Shown: in pieces, positions 11,401 through 21,799 of the stretch | Layout: each line of letters begins with the position of its first letter | How positions within the stretch are numbered: position 1 is the stretch's first letter | NCBI GenBank assembly: GCA_037349105.1 | Contig: JAYJMM010000072.1 | Coordinates: 248,001-312,000 of the forward strand | DNA length: 64,000 bases | From: Limnomonas spitsbergensis | Lineage: Eukaryota > Chlorophyta > Chlorophyceae > Chlamydomonadales | Direction: 5' to 3' | Translations under genes and position numbers: made by a program | The notes under the pieces: model-generated | What the model was told of the DNA's origin: nothing | Seen by the model: only the letters and a program-made list of their open reading frames with translations | The model's database searches: none

Positions 11401-14400
11401 GGTCCTTTTGAGCACAAAGTCAACTTGTGTACATGGAAACATGTGGTACCAGCAGTAGAAGCGGTGAGCCAAGGAGGGGAGGGTTACGGGAATGTGCCGT
11501 AAGAGGTCCTTTCGAGCACAAAGTCAACTTGTGTACATGGAAACATGTGGTACCAGCAGTAGAAGCGGTGAGCCAAGGAGGGGAGGGTTACGGGAATGTG
11601 CCGTAAGAGGGTCCTTTTGAGCACAAAGTCAACTTGTGTACATGGAAACATGTGGTACCAGCAGTAGAAGCGGTGAGCCAAGGAGGGGAGGGTTACGGGA
11701 ATGTGCCGTAAGAGGGTCCTTTTGAGCACAAAGTCAACTTGTGTACATGGAAACATGTGGTACCAGCAGCAGAAGCGGTGAGCCAAGGAGGGGAGGGTTA
11801 CGGGAATGTGCCGTAAGAGGTCCTTTTGAGCACAAAGTCAACTTGCGTACATGGAAACATGTGGTACCAGCAGCAGAAGCGGTGAGCCAAGGAGGGGAGG
11901 GTTACGGGAATGTGCCGTAAGAGGGTCCTTTTGAGCACAAAGTCAACTTGTGTACATGGAAACATGTGGTACCAGCAGTAGAAGCGGTGAGCCAAGGAGG
12001 GGAGGGTTACGGGAATGTGCCGTAAGAGGTCCTTTCGAGCACAAAGTCAACTTGTGTACATGGAAACATGTGGTACCAGCAGTAGAAGCGGTGAGCCAAG
12101 GAGGGGAGGGTTACGGGAATGTGCCGTAAGAGGGTCCTTTTGAGCACAAAGTCAACTTGCGTACATGGAAACATGTGGTACCAGCAGTAGAAGCGGTGAG
12201 CCAAGGAGGGGAGGGTTACGGGAATGTGCCGTAAGAGGGTCCTTTTGAGCACAAAGTCAACTTGCGTACATGGAAACATGTGGTACCAGCAGTAGAAGCG
12301 GTGAGCCAAGGAGGGGAGGGTTACGGGAATGTGCCGTAAGAGGTCCTTTTGAGCACAAAGTCAACTTGCGTACATGGAAACATGTGGTACCAGCAGCAGA
12401 AGCGGTGAGCCAAGGAGGGGAGGGTTACGGGAATGTGCCGTAAGAGGGTCCTTTTGAGCACAAAGTCAACTTGTGTACATGGAAACATGTGGTACCAGCA
12501 GTAGAAGCGGTGAGCCAAGGAGGGGAGGGTTACGGGAATGTGCCGTAAGAGGTCCTTTTGAGCACAAAGTCAACTTGTGTACATGGAAACATGTGGTACC
12601 AGCAGTAGAAGCGGTGAGCCAAGGAGGGGAGGGTTACGGGAATGTGCCGTAAGAGGGTCCTTTTGAGCACAAAGTCAACTTGTGTACATGGAAACATGTG
12701 GTACCAGCAGTAGAAGCGGTGAGCCAAGGAGGGGAGGGTTACGGGAATGTGCCGTAAGAGGGTCCTTTTGAGCACAAAGTCAACTTGTGTACATGGAAAC
12801 ATGTGGTACCAGCAGCTAGAAGCGGTGAGCCAAGGAGGGGAGGGTTACGGGAATGTGCCGTAAGAGGTCCTTTTGAGCACAAAGTCAACTTGCGTACATG
12901 GAAACATGTGGTACCAGCAGTAGAAGCGGTGAGCCAAGGAGGGGAGGGTTACGGGAATGTGCCGTAAGAGGGTCCTTTCGAGCACAAAGTCAACTTGTGT
13001 ACATGGAAACATGTGGTACCAGCAGTAGAAGCGGTGAGCCAAGGAGGGGAGGGTTACGGGAATGTGCCGTAAGAGGTCCTTTTGAGCACAAAGTCAACTT
13101 GTGTACATGGAAACATGTGGTACCAGCAGTAGAAGCGGTGAGCCAAGGAGGGGAGGGTTACGGGAATGTGCCGTAAGAGGGTCCTTTTGAGCACAAAGTC
13201 AACTTGTGTACATGGAAACATGTGGTACCAGCAGTAGAAGCGGTGAGCCAAGGAGGGGAGGGTTACGGGAATGTGCCGTAAGAGGGTCCTTTTGAGCACA
13301 AAGTCAACTTGTGTACATGGAAACATGTGGTACCAGCAGTAGAAGCGGTGAGCCAAGGAGGGGAGGGTTACGGGAATGTGCCGTAAGAGGGTCCTTTTGA
13401 GCACAAAGTCAACTTGTGTACATGGAAACATGTGGTACCAGCAGTAGAAGCGGTGAGCCAAGGAGGGGAGGGTTACGGGAATGTGCCGTAAGAGGGTCCT
13501 TTTGAGCACAAAGTCAACTTGTGTACATGGAAACATGTGGTACCAGCAGTAGAAGCGGTGAGCCAAGGAGGGGAGGGTTACGGGAATGTGCCGTAAGAGG
13601 GTCCTTTTGAGCACAAAGTCAACTTGCGTACATGGAAACATGTGGTACCAGCAGTAGAAGCGGTGAGCCAAGGAGGGGAGGGTTACGGGAATGTGCCGTA
13701 AGAGGGTCCTTTTGAGCACAAAGTCAACTTGCGTACATGGAAACATGTGGTACCAGCAGTAGAAGCGGTGAGCCAAGGAGGGGAGGGTTACGGGAATGTG
13801 CCGTAAGAGGGTCCTTTTGAGCACAAAGTCAACTTGTGTACATGGAAACATGTGGTACCAGCAGTAGAAGCGGTGAGCCAAGGAGGGGAGGGTTACGGGA
13901 ATGTGCCGTAAGAGGTCCTTTTGAGCACAAAGTCAACTTGCGTACATGGAAACATGTGGTACCAGCAGTAGAAGCGGTGAGCCAAGGAGGGGAGGGTTAC
14001 GGGAATGTGCCGTAAGAGGGTCCTTTTGAGCACAAAGTCAACTTGTGTACATGGAAACATGTGGTACCAGCAGTAGAAGCGGTGAGCCAAGGAGGGGAGG
14101 GTTACGGGAATGTGCCGTAAGAGGGTCCTTTTGAGCACAAAGTCAACTTGTGTACATGGAAACATGTGGTACCAGCAGTAGAAGCGGTGAGCCAAGGAGG
14201 GGAGGGTTACGGGAATGTGCCGTAAGAGGGTCCTTTTGAGCACAAAGTCAACTTGTGTACATGGAAACATGTGGTACCAGCAGTAGAAGCGGTGAGCCAA
14301 GGAGGGGAGGGTTACGGGAATGTGCCGTAAGAGGGTCCTTTTGAGCACAAAGTCAACTTGTGTACATGGAAACATGTGGTACCAGCAGTAGAAGCGGTGA

Positions 14401-17400
14401 GCCAAGGAGGGGAGGGTTACGGGAATGTGCCGTAAGAGGGTCCTTTTGAGCACAAAGTCAACTTGTGTACATGGAAACATGTGGTACCAGCAGTAGAAGC
14501 GGTGAGCCAAGGAGGGGAGGGTTACGGGAATGTGCCGTAAGAGGGTCCTTTTGAGCACAAAGTCAACTTGTGTACATGGAAACATGTGGTACCAGCAGTA
14601 GAAGCGGTGAGCCAAGGAGGGGAGGGTTACGGGAATGTGCCGTAAGAGGGTCCTTTTGAGCACAAAGTCAACTTGTGTACATGGAAACATGTGGTACCAG
14701 CAGTAGAAGCGGTGAGCCAAGGAGGGGAGGGTTACGGGAATGTGCCGTAAGAGGGTCCTTTTGAGCACAAAGTCAACTTGTGTACATGGAAACATGTGGT
14801 ACCAGCAGTAGAAGCGGTGAGCCAAGGAGGGGAGGGTTACGGGAATGTGCCGTAAGAGGGTCCTTTTGAGCACAAAGTCAACTTGTGTACATGGAAACAT
14901 GTGGTACCAGCAGCAGAAGCGGTGAGCCAAGGAGGGGAGGGTTACGGGAATGTGCCGTAAGAGGGTCCTTTTGAGCACAAAGTCAACTTGCGTACATGGA
15001 AACATGTGGTGCCAGCAGCAGAAGCGGTGAGCCAAGGAGGGGAGGGTTACGGGAATGTGCCGTAAGAGGGTCCTTTTGAGCACAAAGTCAACTTGTGTAC
15101 ATGGAAACATGTGGTACCAGCAGTAGAAGCGGTGAGCCAAGGAGGGGAGGGTTACGGGAATGTGCCGTAAGAGGGTCCTTTTGAGCACAAAGTCAACTTG
15201 TGTACATGGAAACATGTGGTACCAGCAGTAGAAGCGGTGAGCCAAGGAGGGGAGGGTTACGGGAATGTGCCGTAAGAGGGTCCTTTTGAGCACAAAGTCA
15301 ACTTGTGTACATGGAAACATGTGGTACCAGCAGTAGAAGCGGTGAGCCAAGGAGGGGAGGGTTACGGGAATGTGCCGTAAGAGGGTCCTTTTGAGCACAA
15401 AGTCAACTTGTGTACATGGAAACATGTGGTACCAGCAGTAGAAGCGGTGAGCCAAGGAGGGGAGGGTTACGGGAATGTGCCGTAAGAGGGTCCTTTTGAG
15501 CACAAAGTCAACTTGTGTACATGGAAACATGTGGTACCAGCAGTAGAAGCGGTGAGCCAAGGAGGGGAGGGTTACGGGAATGTGCCGTAAGAGGGTCCTT
15601 TTGAGCACAAAGTCAACTTGCGTACATGGAAACATGTGGTGCCAGCAGCAGAAGCGGTGAGCCAAGGAGGGGAGGGTTACGGGAATGTGCCGTAAGAGGG
15701 TCCTTTTGAGCACAAAGTCAACTTGTGTACATGGAAACATGTGGTACCAGCAGTAGAAGCGGTGAGCCAAGGAGGGGAGGGTTACGGGAATGTGCCGTAA
15801 GAGGGTCCTTTTGAGCACAAAGTCAACTTGTGTACATGGAAACATGTGGTACCAGCAGTAGAAGCGGTGAGCCAAGGAGGGGAGGGTTATGGGAATGTGC
15901 CGTAAGAGGGTCCTTTTGAGCACAAAGTCAACTTGCGTACATGGAAACATGTGGTACCAGCAGTAGAAGCGGTGAGCCAAGGAGGGGAGGGTTACGGGAA
16001 TGTGCCGTAAGAGGGTCCTTTTGAGCACAAAGTCAACTTGTGTACATGGAAACATGTGGTACCAGCAGTAGAAGCGGTGAGCCAAGGAGGGGAGGGTTAC
16101 GGGAATGTGCCGTAAGAGGGTCCTTTTGAGCACAAAGTCAACTTGCGTACATGGAAACATGTGGTGCCAGCAGCAGAAGCGGTGAGCCAAGGAGGGGAGG
16201 GTTACGGGAATGTGCCGTAAGAGGGTCCTTTTGAGCACAAAGTCAACTTGTGTACATGGAAAAATGTGGTTCCAGCAGCAGAAGCGGTGAGCCAAGGAGG
16301 GGGGTTACGGGAATGTGCCGTAAGAGGGTCCTTTCGAGCACAAAGTCAACTTGTGTACATGGAAACATGTGATTCCAGCAGCAGAAGCGGTAGCCAAGGA
16401 GGGGTGTTACGGGAATGTGCCGTAAGAGGGTCCTTTCGAGCACAAAGTTTACTTTCTTGTACATGAAGATATGTGGTACCAACAGTAGAAGCGGTGAGCC
16501 AAGGAGGGGAGGGTTTAGGGCTAGACCAAGAGGTTCAGGTGTGAAACATGTTGAGTCGTTTATGAGTATTAGGCATGTGCATTTGTGCAGCATGCCGTGT
16601 GCGGTGCGAGTATTAGAAGCGGTGATCCAAGGTGGGAGGAGGTATAGGGCTAGGCCATCGGAATTGCGTGCGGCACACTTGAAAGTACACCAAGTGCAGG
16701 TTGGAATTGTCTAGTGCAGTTCCTGTTGCTACTGGGGGGGAGTTTATCATGCATGTCCCTCTGATGTACATGAGGTTCCCTGACCTGATAAAATTGCGTG
16801 CGGCACACTTGAAAGTACACAAAATGCAGGTTGGAATTGTCTAATGCAGTTCCTGTTGCTACGGGGGGGGAGTTTGTCGTGCATATCCTCCTGATGTACA
16901 TGAGGATACCTTCAGAAAGTTTATCACCTGTTCACACTTGTGTGCGCACGAGTCACGCTTGCCAGTCTGATACAGGGGGACTGCTACTTACGACAGTACG
17001 CACGCATGTCCTCATTGGTTCAAACCCAGAGGGCCCACTTCCAATAACTGAAGCATGTTAATGACGTCACACCTCTGGGCATCTGATCTGAAGCATGTGT
17101 GCGTTCATGCTCAAGAGGCTCAAATAGTGTATTGGAGGGGGAGATGCTTGGCATGAAGTATTGCCCCCCCTCCCACCCCTCCCTCCCCCCCCTCCCCCTC
17201 CCCCTCCCACCCCCCCCCCTTCCCCCCCTCCCCCTCCCACCCCTCCCCCCCCTCCCCCTCCCACCCCTCCCATCCCCCCCCTTCCCCTCCCTCCCCCCCC
17301 CTTCCCCTCCCTCCCACCCCCCCCCCCCTCCCTCCCATCCCCCCCCCCCTCCCTCCCATCCCTCCCCCTCCCCCCCCCCCATCCCTTCCCCCACTCCCAC

Positions 17401-19276
17401 TCCCCCCCTCCCTCCCCCCCCCCCTCCCTCCCATCCCTCCCCTCCCCCTCATTTCCCCCTTTCCCCCTCCCCCCCCATCCCTCCCCCAGTTTAGTGTATC
17501 AGGGGATGGTTGGATGGAACATGATATAACGCAAGTGGTTGAAACGCTGAACCCTTCACCCTAAACCCATGTCCAGGTGGCCACAGTCCGTCATGCAACT
17601 GGACTAGGTGGTTGGAGAGAACAATATGTAACCAAGGGGTCCAAACCCAATGGGACTTAACTCTTAACCCTTTTTTCCGGGCAGGTGGTCCAAGTTCATT
17701 AAGCAGCTGGACTGGGTGGTTGGAGAGAATAATATCTACCGCAAATGGCCCGGAGAGTTCATCTACTCGATCGATGCGGTTCGTGGCCACTTGCCACTCA
17801 CAAACGCACTTAGAGGGACACAGGTGGGTGGCTGGGTGGACGCACTTAGAGGGACACAGGTGGGTGGCTGGGTGGACGCTCTTAGAGGGACACAGGTGGG
17901 TGGCTGGGTGGACGCACTTAGAGGGACACAGGTGGGTGGCTGGGTGGACGCTCTTAGAGGGACACAGGTGGGTGGCTGGGTGGACGCACTTAGAGGGACA
18001 CAGGTGGGTGGCTGGGTGGACGCACTTAGAGGGACACAGGTGGGTGGCTGGGTGGACGCTCTTAGAGGGACACAGGTGGGTGGCTGGGTGGACGCACTTA
18101 GAGGGACACAGGTGGGTGGCTGGGTGGACGCACTTAAGAGGGACACAGGTGGGTGGCTGGGTGGACGCACTTAAGAGGGACACAGGTGGGTGGCTGGGTG
18201 AACGCACTTAGAGGGACACAGGTGGGTGGCTGGGTGGACGCACTTAGAGGGACACAGGTGGGTGGCTGGGTGGACGCACTTAGAGGGACACAGGTGGGTG
18301 GCTGGGTGGACGCACTTAGAGGGACATAGGTGGGTGGCTGGGTGGACGCACTTAGAGGGACACAGGTGGGTGGCTGGGTGGACGCACTTAGAGGGACACA
18401 GGTGGGCGCAAATGCTATCGTTAACGGTTCTCTACGGTATAACTGTATAAGCAGGGGGTATAAGTTTATGGGCCCTGGGTTGAGTAAGCCACTCAGTGTG
18501 GCCCAAGTGTGAGACCTGGCTACCGTTGTCTTGATGGAAACCGGCTGCCACCGCCTTGCGCTTTTTCTAATGCGTTGAGCCACCCCGTTTAAAATGGGTT
18601 GAGATCGGTTTCACAGCAGGGATGGTTTTTTCTGATGCCCTGTCGTTGGATATCTTCAGCTTGGACTTGACGAGGTGCGCGGCCGGCCGCCCAAACCTAA
18701 ACGCCTGCGGCACAAACACCAACAAAGAACAGCCCGGGTGGCGGGTGCTGTCGGTGGATAGGATTCCCAGTGACCCCATTCCTCCCTGATTTGAAACCTC
18801 TCTCACACTTTCATATCGCTGTGATCTGTTTGAAGCTGTTAGAGGCCCTCCTGGGGCACCCCTGCTTCAGGGTTTAAACCCTGGAGCTGAAACCCGTTCA
18901 TCGTTTTTGAGGCTGTTTGAAGCCATTACGGAGCTCCCCTGCTTTAAGTTTGAAACCCTGGACCATACTGTATGAAGGTTGGGTTTACAGTAAAGCCTAG
19001 CTTTCATACTCTTTAGGGCTGAGGTTGATGTAAACCCCAACCTTCATACTCTTCATTTGAAGCCATCCTAGAGTACCCCAGCTCCGGGTTCTAAAGCTTA
19101 AAATACCTTAACCCTTAAACCATGAAACTATGAAACCATGTGTGCAGCTGTTTGAAGCCGTCCTGGAGCATCCTGCCTTTCAGAAGCCAGCAGCGGCCGG
19201 CAAGACCATTGAGGAATCGGCGAGGGAGAGAGCGACAGCATCGAGCCTGTTGTCAGGCGGGGGTATCATGTCTTGA
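2455..19276 (+). CDS. GUN4: GUN4, tetrapyrrole-binding activator of Mg-chelatase (complete, six exons)
   Basis: Exons: 2455-2724, 3961-4057, 6246-6330, 7093-7164, 17685-17823, 19148-19276. The reading phases join exactly, giving 263 aa with TGA at 19274-19276. Residues 1 to about 80 are Ser/Ala-rich and look like a plastid transit peptide plus linker. The GUN4 domain follows: DYTKLRDLLKAG and DDEQRALLIKLAG (exon 2), RGWVYFAEVKG and DLRTMDALW (exon 3-4), GKFGYSVQRDMW (exon 4), and the hallmark HLPLTNALRGTQ (exon 5). GUN4 proteins bind protoporphyrin IX and Mg-protoporphyrin, stimulate Mg-chelatase through the ChlH subunit, and take part in plastid-to-nucleus signalling; the plant protein has nearly the same length. 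The C-terminus is a short Ser/Ala-rich tail. All introns are GT-AG, and introns 2, 4 and 5 contain arrays built from the preceding exon's donor edge. The gene model is read by eye; family identity is very secure. Confidence 0.93.
3265..3960 (+). repeat. Decayed echoes of the GUN4 exon 2 acceptor junction
   Basis: At least five degraded copies precede exon 2 (3961). Each has 'cagactgggctgga'-like sequence, equivalent to the real 'cagGCTGGGCTGGA' acceptor plus exon start, followed by 'ttataca', 'agagatctgctcaagg' or 'ggcaggcaattac' pieces of the exon. Copies lie near 3280, 3358, 3630, 3728 and 3838. Between them sit GTAGCTGAATT runs. These are acceptor-side duplications of different ages. Confidence 0.8.
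4190..5460 (+). repeat. 27-bp minisatellite in GUN4 intron 2, about 46 units
   Basis: The unit is 'gggaagtatgagggcagg' plus 'cgagtgggc', with M/G/R-coding variants (gcatg, gcggg, gccgg). The array begins about 130 bp after the exon 2 donor (GGCAG then GTGAGA at 4058). Units at the 3' end (5310-5460) carry GGCAGGTGAGT or GGCAGGTGAGA, which match that donor, so the array looks seeded by the 5' splice site. Because 27 is a multiple of three, long open frames exist in several registers; they have no protein similarity and are taken as spurious. Confidence 0.9.
5745..5885 (+). repeat. Short tandem repeat, TGCATGGAA(C/T)C units
   Basis: Twelve-base units reading tgcatggaacc or tgcatggaatc alternate with tgcatacaatc and a 'tacataatagt' spacer, so the last 50 bp form two near-identical blocks. 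The array lies in GUN4 intron 2. Confidence 0.85.
5946..6150 (+). repeat. Two copies of a dispersed intronic repeat (GACCGATGGGGACCAAA family)
   Basis: Two blocks (about 5946-6030 and 6060-6150) share 'ctggaccgatggggacc' followed by aaa(t/c)cttga(c/t)(c/g) and a GGCC-rich tail. Related blocks occur in introns of the carrier gene (1329-1500), RPL31 (27290-27430, 27640-27790, 28165-28275) and HydEF (30890-31060, 33085-33350, 46600-46700 and 48295-48400). Confidence 0.65.
7145..16530. repeat. 105-bp satellite in GUN4 intron 4, about 89 units, seeded by the exon 4 donor
   Basis: Each unit contains 'ggtaccagcagtagaagcgg' then 'tgagccaagg', nearly identical to the last 19 bases of exon 4 plus its donor (AAGCG then GTGAGC at 7165). 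The real exon edge therefore forms the first unit. Most units are 105 bp; fourteen are 104 bp, lacking one G ('gaggtcc' for 'gagggtcc'). Divergence between units is very low (mainly t/c at 'cagtag/cagcag' and 'tgtg/tgcg'), except at both ends (7540-7600, 16250-16500), where older variants sit. Since 105 is a multiple of three, the minus strand shows open frames of 660 and 800 aa made of a 35-residue repeat; no start, homology or codon signal supports them as genes. Confidence 0.97.
16530..17157 (+). other. Non-array part of GUN4 intron 4
   Basis: The stretch contains a direct duplication (about 16660-16760 and 16795-16880: 'ttgcgtgcggcacacttgaa' plus 'agtacac', then 'ggttggaattgtct' and 'gcagttcctgttgctac'). 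A likely solo retroelement 3' tail lies near 17058-17090 ('aatgacgtcacacctctggg'). No exon is seen. Confidence 0.6.
17160..17492 (+). repeat. Extreme polypyrimidine tract (C-rich; G-rich on the minus strand)
   Basis: About 330 bp are almost purely C and T, with C-runs of 3-12 broken by single T and rare A. The complementary strand has dense G-runs compatible with G-quadruplexes. It sits in GUN4 intron 4, about 190 bp before exon 5, so in the pre-mRNA it would be a giant polypyrimidine tract. Confidence 0.95.
17805..18412 (+). repeat. 36-bp minisatellite seeded by the GUN4 exon 5 donor, 17 units
   Basis: The unit is 'gcacttagagggacacag' plus 'gtgggtggctgggtggac'. The first unit overlaps the real end of exon 5, where the ALRGTQ codons are followed by GTGGGT at 17824. 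Two units (near 18140 and 18177) have an extra A that shifts frame. Each unit repeats a CACAG-GTGGGT donor. Confidence 0.97.
18820..19092 (+). repeat. Three acceptor-side echoes of GUN4 exon 6
   Basis: Blocks at about 18829-18876, 18908-18945 and 19056-19085 each resemble the exon 6 start ('ctgtttgaagccgtcctgg' then 'agcatcctgcctttcag') with increasing decay. Each is followed by 'tttgaaaccctgg'-like sequence. Confidence 0.8.
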
Positions 19277-19510
19277 GGGGGCGACAACAGAGCTCGAACG
19301 GAGAACTGTGATTAGACCATTGACGGATCGGACTGAGGGAGGAAGCGACGGCCTCGAGCTTTTTATCGAGCGGGGCAATGTGTGTGAAGACCGTCAGCTT
19401 GCATTTTGTCAAGGGCCAAAACATGTATAAAGCAGAGGCAGCATGCTTGGAAGGGGGCAAAGGGGCTCGACAACCAACCTGGGTATGACTATTGACGCAT
19501 TGGCGTAGGG
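19277..19510 (+). repeat. Copies of the last GUN4 exon in the 3' flank
   Basis: After the stop codon, 19312-19385 and 19440-19510 repeat, with about 25-35% change by eye, the stretch from 'aagaccattgaggaatcgg' to the stop region and 'gagctcgaacggag'. These may be 3' UTR or post-gene sequence. No frame continues. Confidence 0.65.
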
Positions 19511-19539
19511 GGACATGGTGAGTTGCCTTCTGCCAGGAG

Positions 19540-19815
19540 GTGTTACACTTCTTGGTGTACTTCTTAAGCCCGATTTTCCTGACCTTCTGTCTAGTATGTT
19601 TGTTTCCTTTCTCTTTGTTGAGGGCTGGGATCTGGACGGCCTTGGATTTCTTCAGACTTCCTCTCCTTTAAAGGATGGACCGTTTCCTTCTCCCTTTTCC
19701 GTCTGTTCTTTTTCTCTCTCCTCTAGTCTTTATTTTCATTTCCTCCCGACCAGGCAGTTGGGCGCCCATGCGGTCGAGCTTTTTCAGCATGTCCCAGAGG
19801 TGTTGTACCATCGAG
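19540..19815 (+). mobile_element. 3' fragment of the retroelement family (untranslated tail)
   Basis: A pyrimidine-rich stretch ends in the reverse of the family's 3'-terminal signature ('ttgggcgcccatgcggtcg', then agctttttcagca, then cccagaggtg). There is no coding part. It is a severely 5'-truncated plus-strand copy. Confidence 0.55.
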
Positions 19816-19834
19816 TTCTTAAGCCAGGAATTGT

Positions 19835-20335
19835 TTTTAGCGCGGTCTCGGCGCGGTCAGCACAGCCGACATATGAGGACGGCGCAATGATCAGCAACCT
19901 GACACACGCTACTGCCAGCGATGCTGGGCTAGGGGACATGGCGAGCATGTGGAGGATGCGCTCCATGCTTGCTTCATATGCCCTAGCATTAAGAAAACAC
20001 TTAGGGAAGGGGAGTGGGTTGGTCCTCCTAAAGACGCTACTGACTTCCACCAGCTATACTGGGGCTGGCATGGGTGTTAGGCCCTGGCTTTTGTGGAACA
20101 TTTAGTCAATCTTGTTAAAGGCTGGTCTCTTGACGGGCTGGGGATACGGTTTGCCTCCCCTTTTTTGTTGTCCTTGTTGTCTTGATGGTGGACACGCTTT
20201 TCTTTATTTTTCTCTCGTGCCTTCTCTCTTAAGTTTCCTAATGCCTAGCAGTTTTTTTGTTACCGACGTGGGTCACGTGGCCGAGCTTTATTGGAGCAGG
20301 GCTGGGGTGTAACGTCATTCACATGGTGCAATGCG
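19835..20335 (+). pseudogene. Degenerate retroelement fragment, plus strand
   Basis: It aligns by eye with the minus-strand fragment at 24146-24721: 'gcgcggtcagcacagccgac', 'gaggatgcgctccatgcttg', 'actgacttccaccagctata' and 'tactggggctggcatgg' blocks in the same order. A pyrimidine-rich tail follows, ending 'cacgtggccgagctttat' and 'gtgtaacgtcattcac'. The reading frame is broken relative to the 191-aa frame. Confidence 0.6.
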
Positions 20336-20625
20336 ATGATGGGGTCCCTAGGGGAGTTGGAGCGGGGAGCATTCGTCCCCAGACTGTATGTCACGGAGTC
20401 CGTCACATGCAGCCGCTCAGCACCGGGTTCCACGTTCCTGCCCCATAGGAAGATGGCATGGCTGCCTGCAACATGACCCAGGCTGTGCATGGTAGCTGGA
20501 ATTGAGCATTGTCATTCCCTACCAGCCCGAGCGTTCAGCAGGCAGGGCCCAGCGGGTATGCACTGTTCTATACATGCAGTCGCTCCCTGTCTCAAAGGTG
20601 CTTCAGCAAGTCATTCCCTACCAGC

Positions 20626-20713
20626 CCCACGCGGCTGAGCCTTTTTGAGCAGGGCTCAGAGGTGTAACGCCATTGACCTCTGGGCCCCGCTCAAAAAGGC
20701 TCGGCCGCGTGGG
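20626..20713. repeat. 38-bp inverted repeat formed by two head-on retroelement tails
   Basis: The left arm 20626-20663 and right arm 20676-20713 are reverse complements with about three mismatches, separated by 12 bp ('gtaacgccattg'). Each arm is the family's 3' signature. Confidence 0.9.
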
Positions 20714-21300
20714 CGCCTAACTAAAAAGAGTTGGGAGGAAAGATGGAAAGAACTCAAGGGGGCAGGACAAAAGAATGGAGGAAAAAGAGGGAAAGAAGGA
20801 GAAGAACATAAAGGAAAGAATACCCCCCCCCCTTAAAGGAAAAGGCAGCCCGTAGTACCCTTGCCCCTCTCAAGCCTATTCCCCAAGAAGGCAAAGAAAA
20901 GCAACAGCAAGTGGACGCACCATACAAGGATGCACAGGTAGTCGTGTCTATCAGAAGAAACCCTAAAGGCCCTACCACCAAGCATAGGTATGTCAATGAC
21001 GTTACCAAGCATAGGTATGTGGCCGCCTAGCACATCTCGTTCCAGCCAACGGCGGGCGCGTAGGAACTGGCACTTGCCGGGAACCGCACCAACAACAGGG
21101 GTATGCTTGTGTGCGCACCAACTTGACGGTGCATCTCGGTCGGTTGACACGGCTGACACCCTAGGATGACGTAGTGGCCAACGCAGTGAAACACGTTGTT
21201 GCCTACTGTGTTGGGCAAGGAGAGATGGCAAGCTTGTAGACGTTGCGCTGCCGGTGCATGCTTGCTTCTATGGCCCAAGCATCACGGACCACCCCAAACA
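20664..21300 (-). pseudogene. Degenerate retroelement fragment, minus strand
   Basis: The 3' signature lies at 20664-20730 (acctctgggcc, ctcggccgcgtgggcgcc, taaagagttgggagg type), followed upstream (higher coordinates) by purine-rich tail and coding remnants near 21040-21260 ('gtgcgcaccaacttgac', 'ggcaagcttgtagacg'). An internal duplication 'accaagcataggtatgt' is present at about 20978 and 21005. No intact frame. Confidence 0.5.
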
Positions 21301-21546
21301 ACGTTAATTATGAGGAAAGGTAAAGCAAGTCTTCAGTACAGTGCTCTTGCATGTTTACATTTTTAAAAGTCATCTTGTTGCTGAATCATGCTCAAAGTTT
21401 ATGTAATCAATCACTTCAGTATTCATACCATGGCATTGTTTGAATACATCCTAACAAATCTGTTGTTCGACCTGCACAGGGAGGGGAGAAAAAAATCCTT
21501 GAATACCGTATGCAAGTAATAAGACATGACTTGCTCGTGAATTTCT

Positions 21547-21680
21547 CAGCCAATGACTTAACACCTCTGGGCCCTGCTCGAAATGCTCGGCCACGAGGGC
21601 TTGCAAATGTCTGTGGGAGAGAAGGGAATTTAAAGGAGTACGCCACTGACTTCCATCAGGTGTACAGTAGTAGTGGTCTC
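21547..21680 (-). mobile_element. Short retroelement tail fragment, minus strand
   Basis: It carries 'caatgacttaacacctctg' then 'ggccctgctcgaaatgctc', the family's 3' terminus, joined directly to a short 'gccactgacttccatcagg' coding remnant. Confidence 0.5.
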
Positions 21681-21799
21681 AGGTCTTGCTTCTAGGGATC
21701 AGGCTGACCTGATAGGTGGCGTAAGAGGGATCAAGCCTAAGACTGGGACTTGGTTTCTAGGAATGCCCTCCTCTAATCCGGATTACCTGGAATTGCTAA

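Noticed and set aside
8967..16295. Open frames of 660 and 800 codons on the minus strand
   Set aside because: They arise because the satellite unit (105 bp) is a multiple of three and lacks stops in one frame. They are antisense to GUN4 intron 4, interrupted wherever a 104-bp unit occurs, and show no protein-like features.
7145..16530. CRISPR array
   Set aside because: Units are contiguous and near-identical, with no unique spacers; the host is a eukaryotic nucleus.
17015..17040. Possible tRNA B-box (ggttcaaaccc)
   Set aside because: Stem pairing fails and no other tRNA parts are present.
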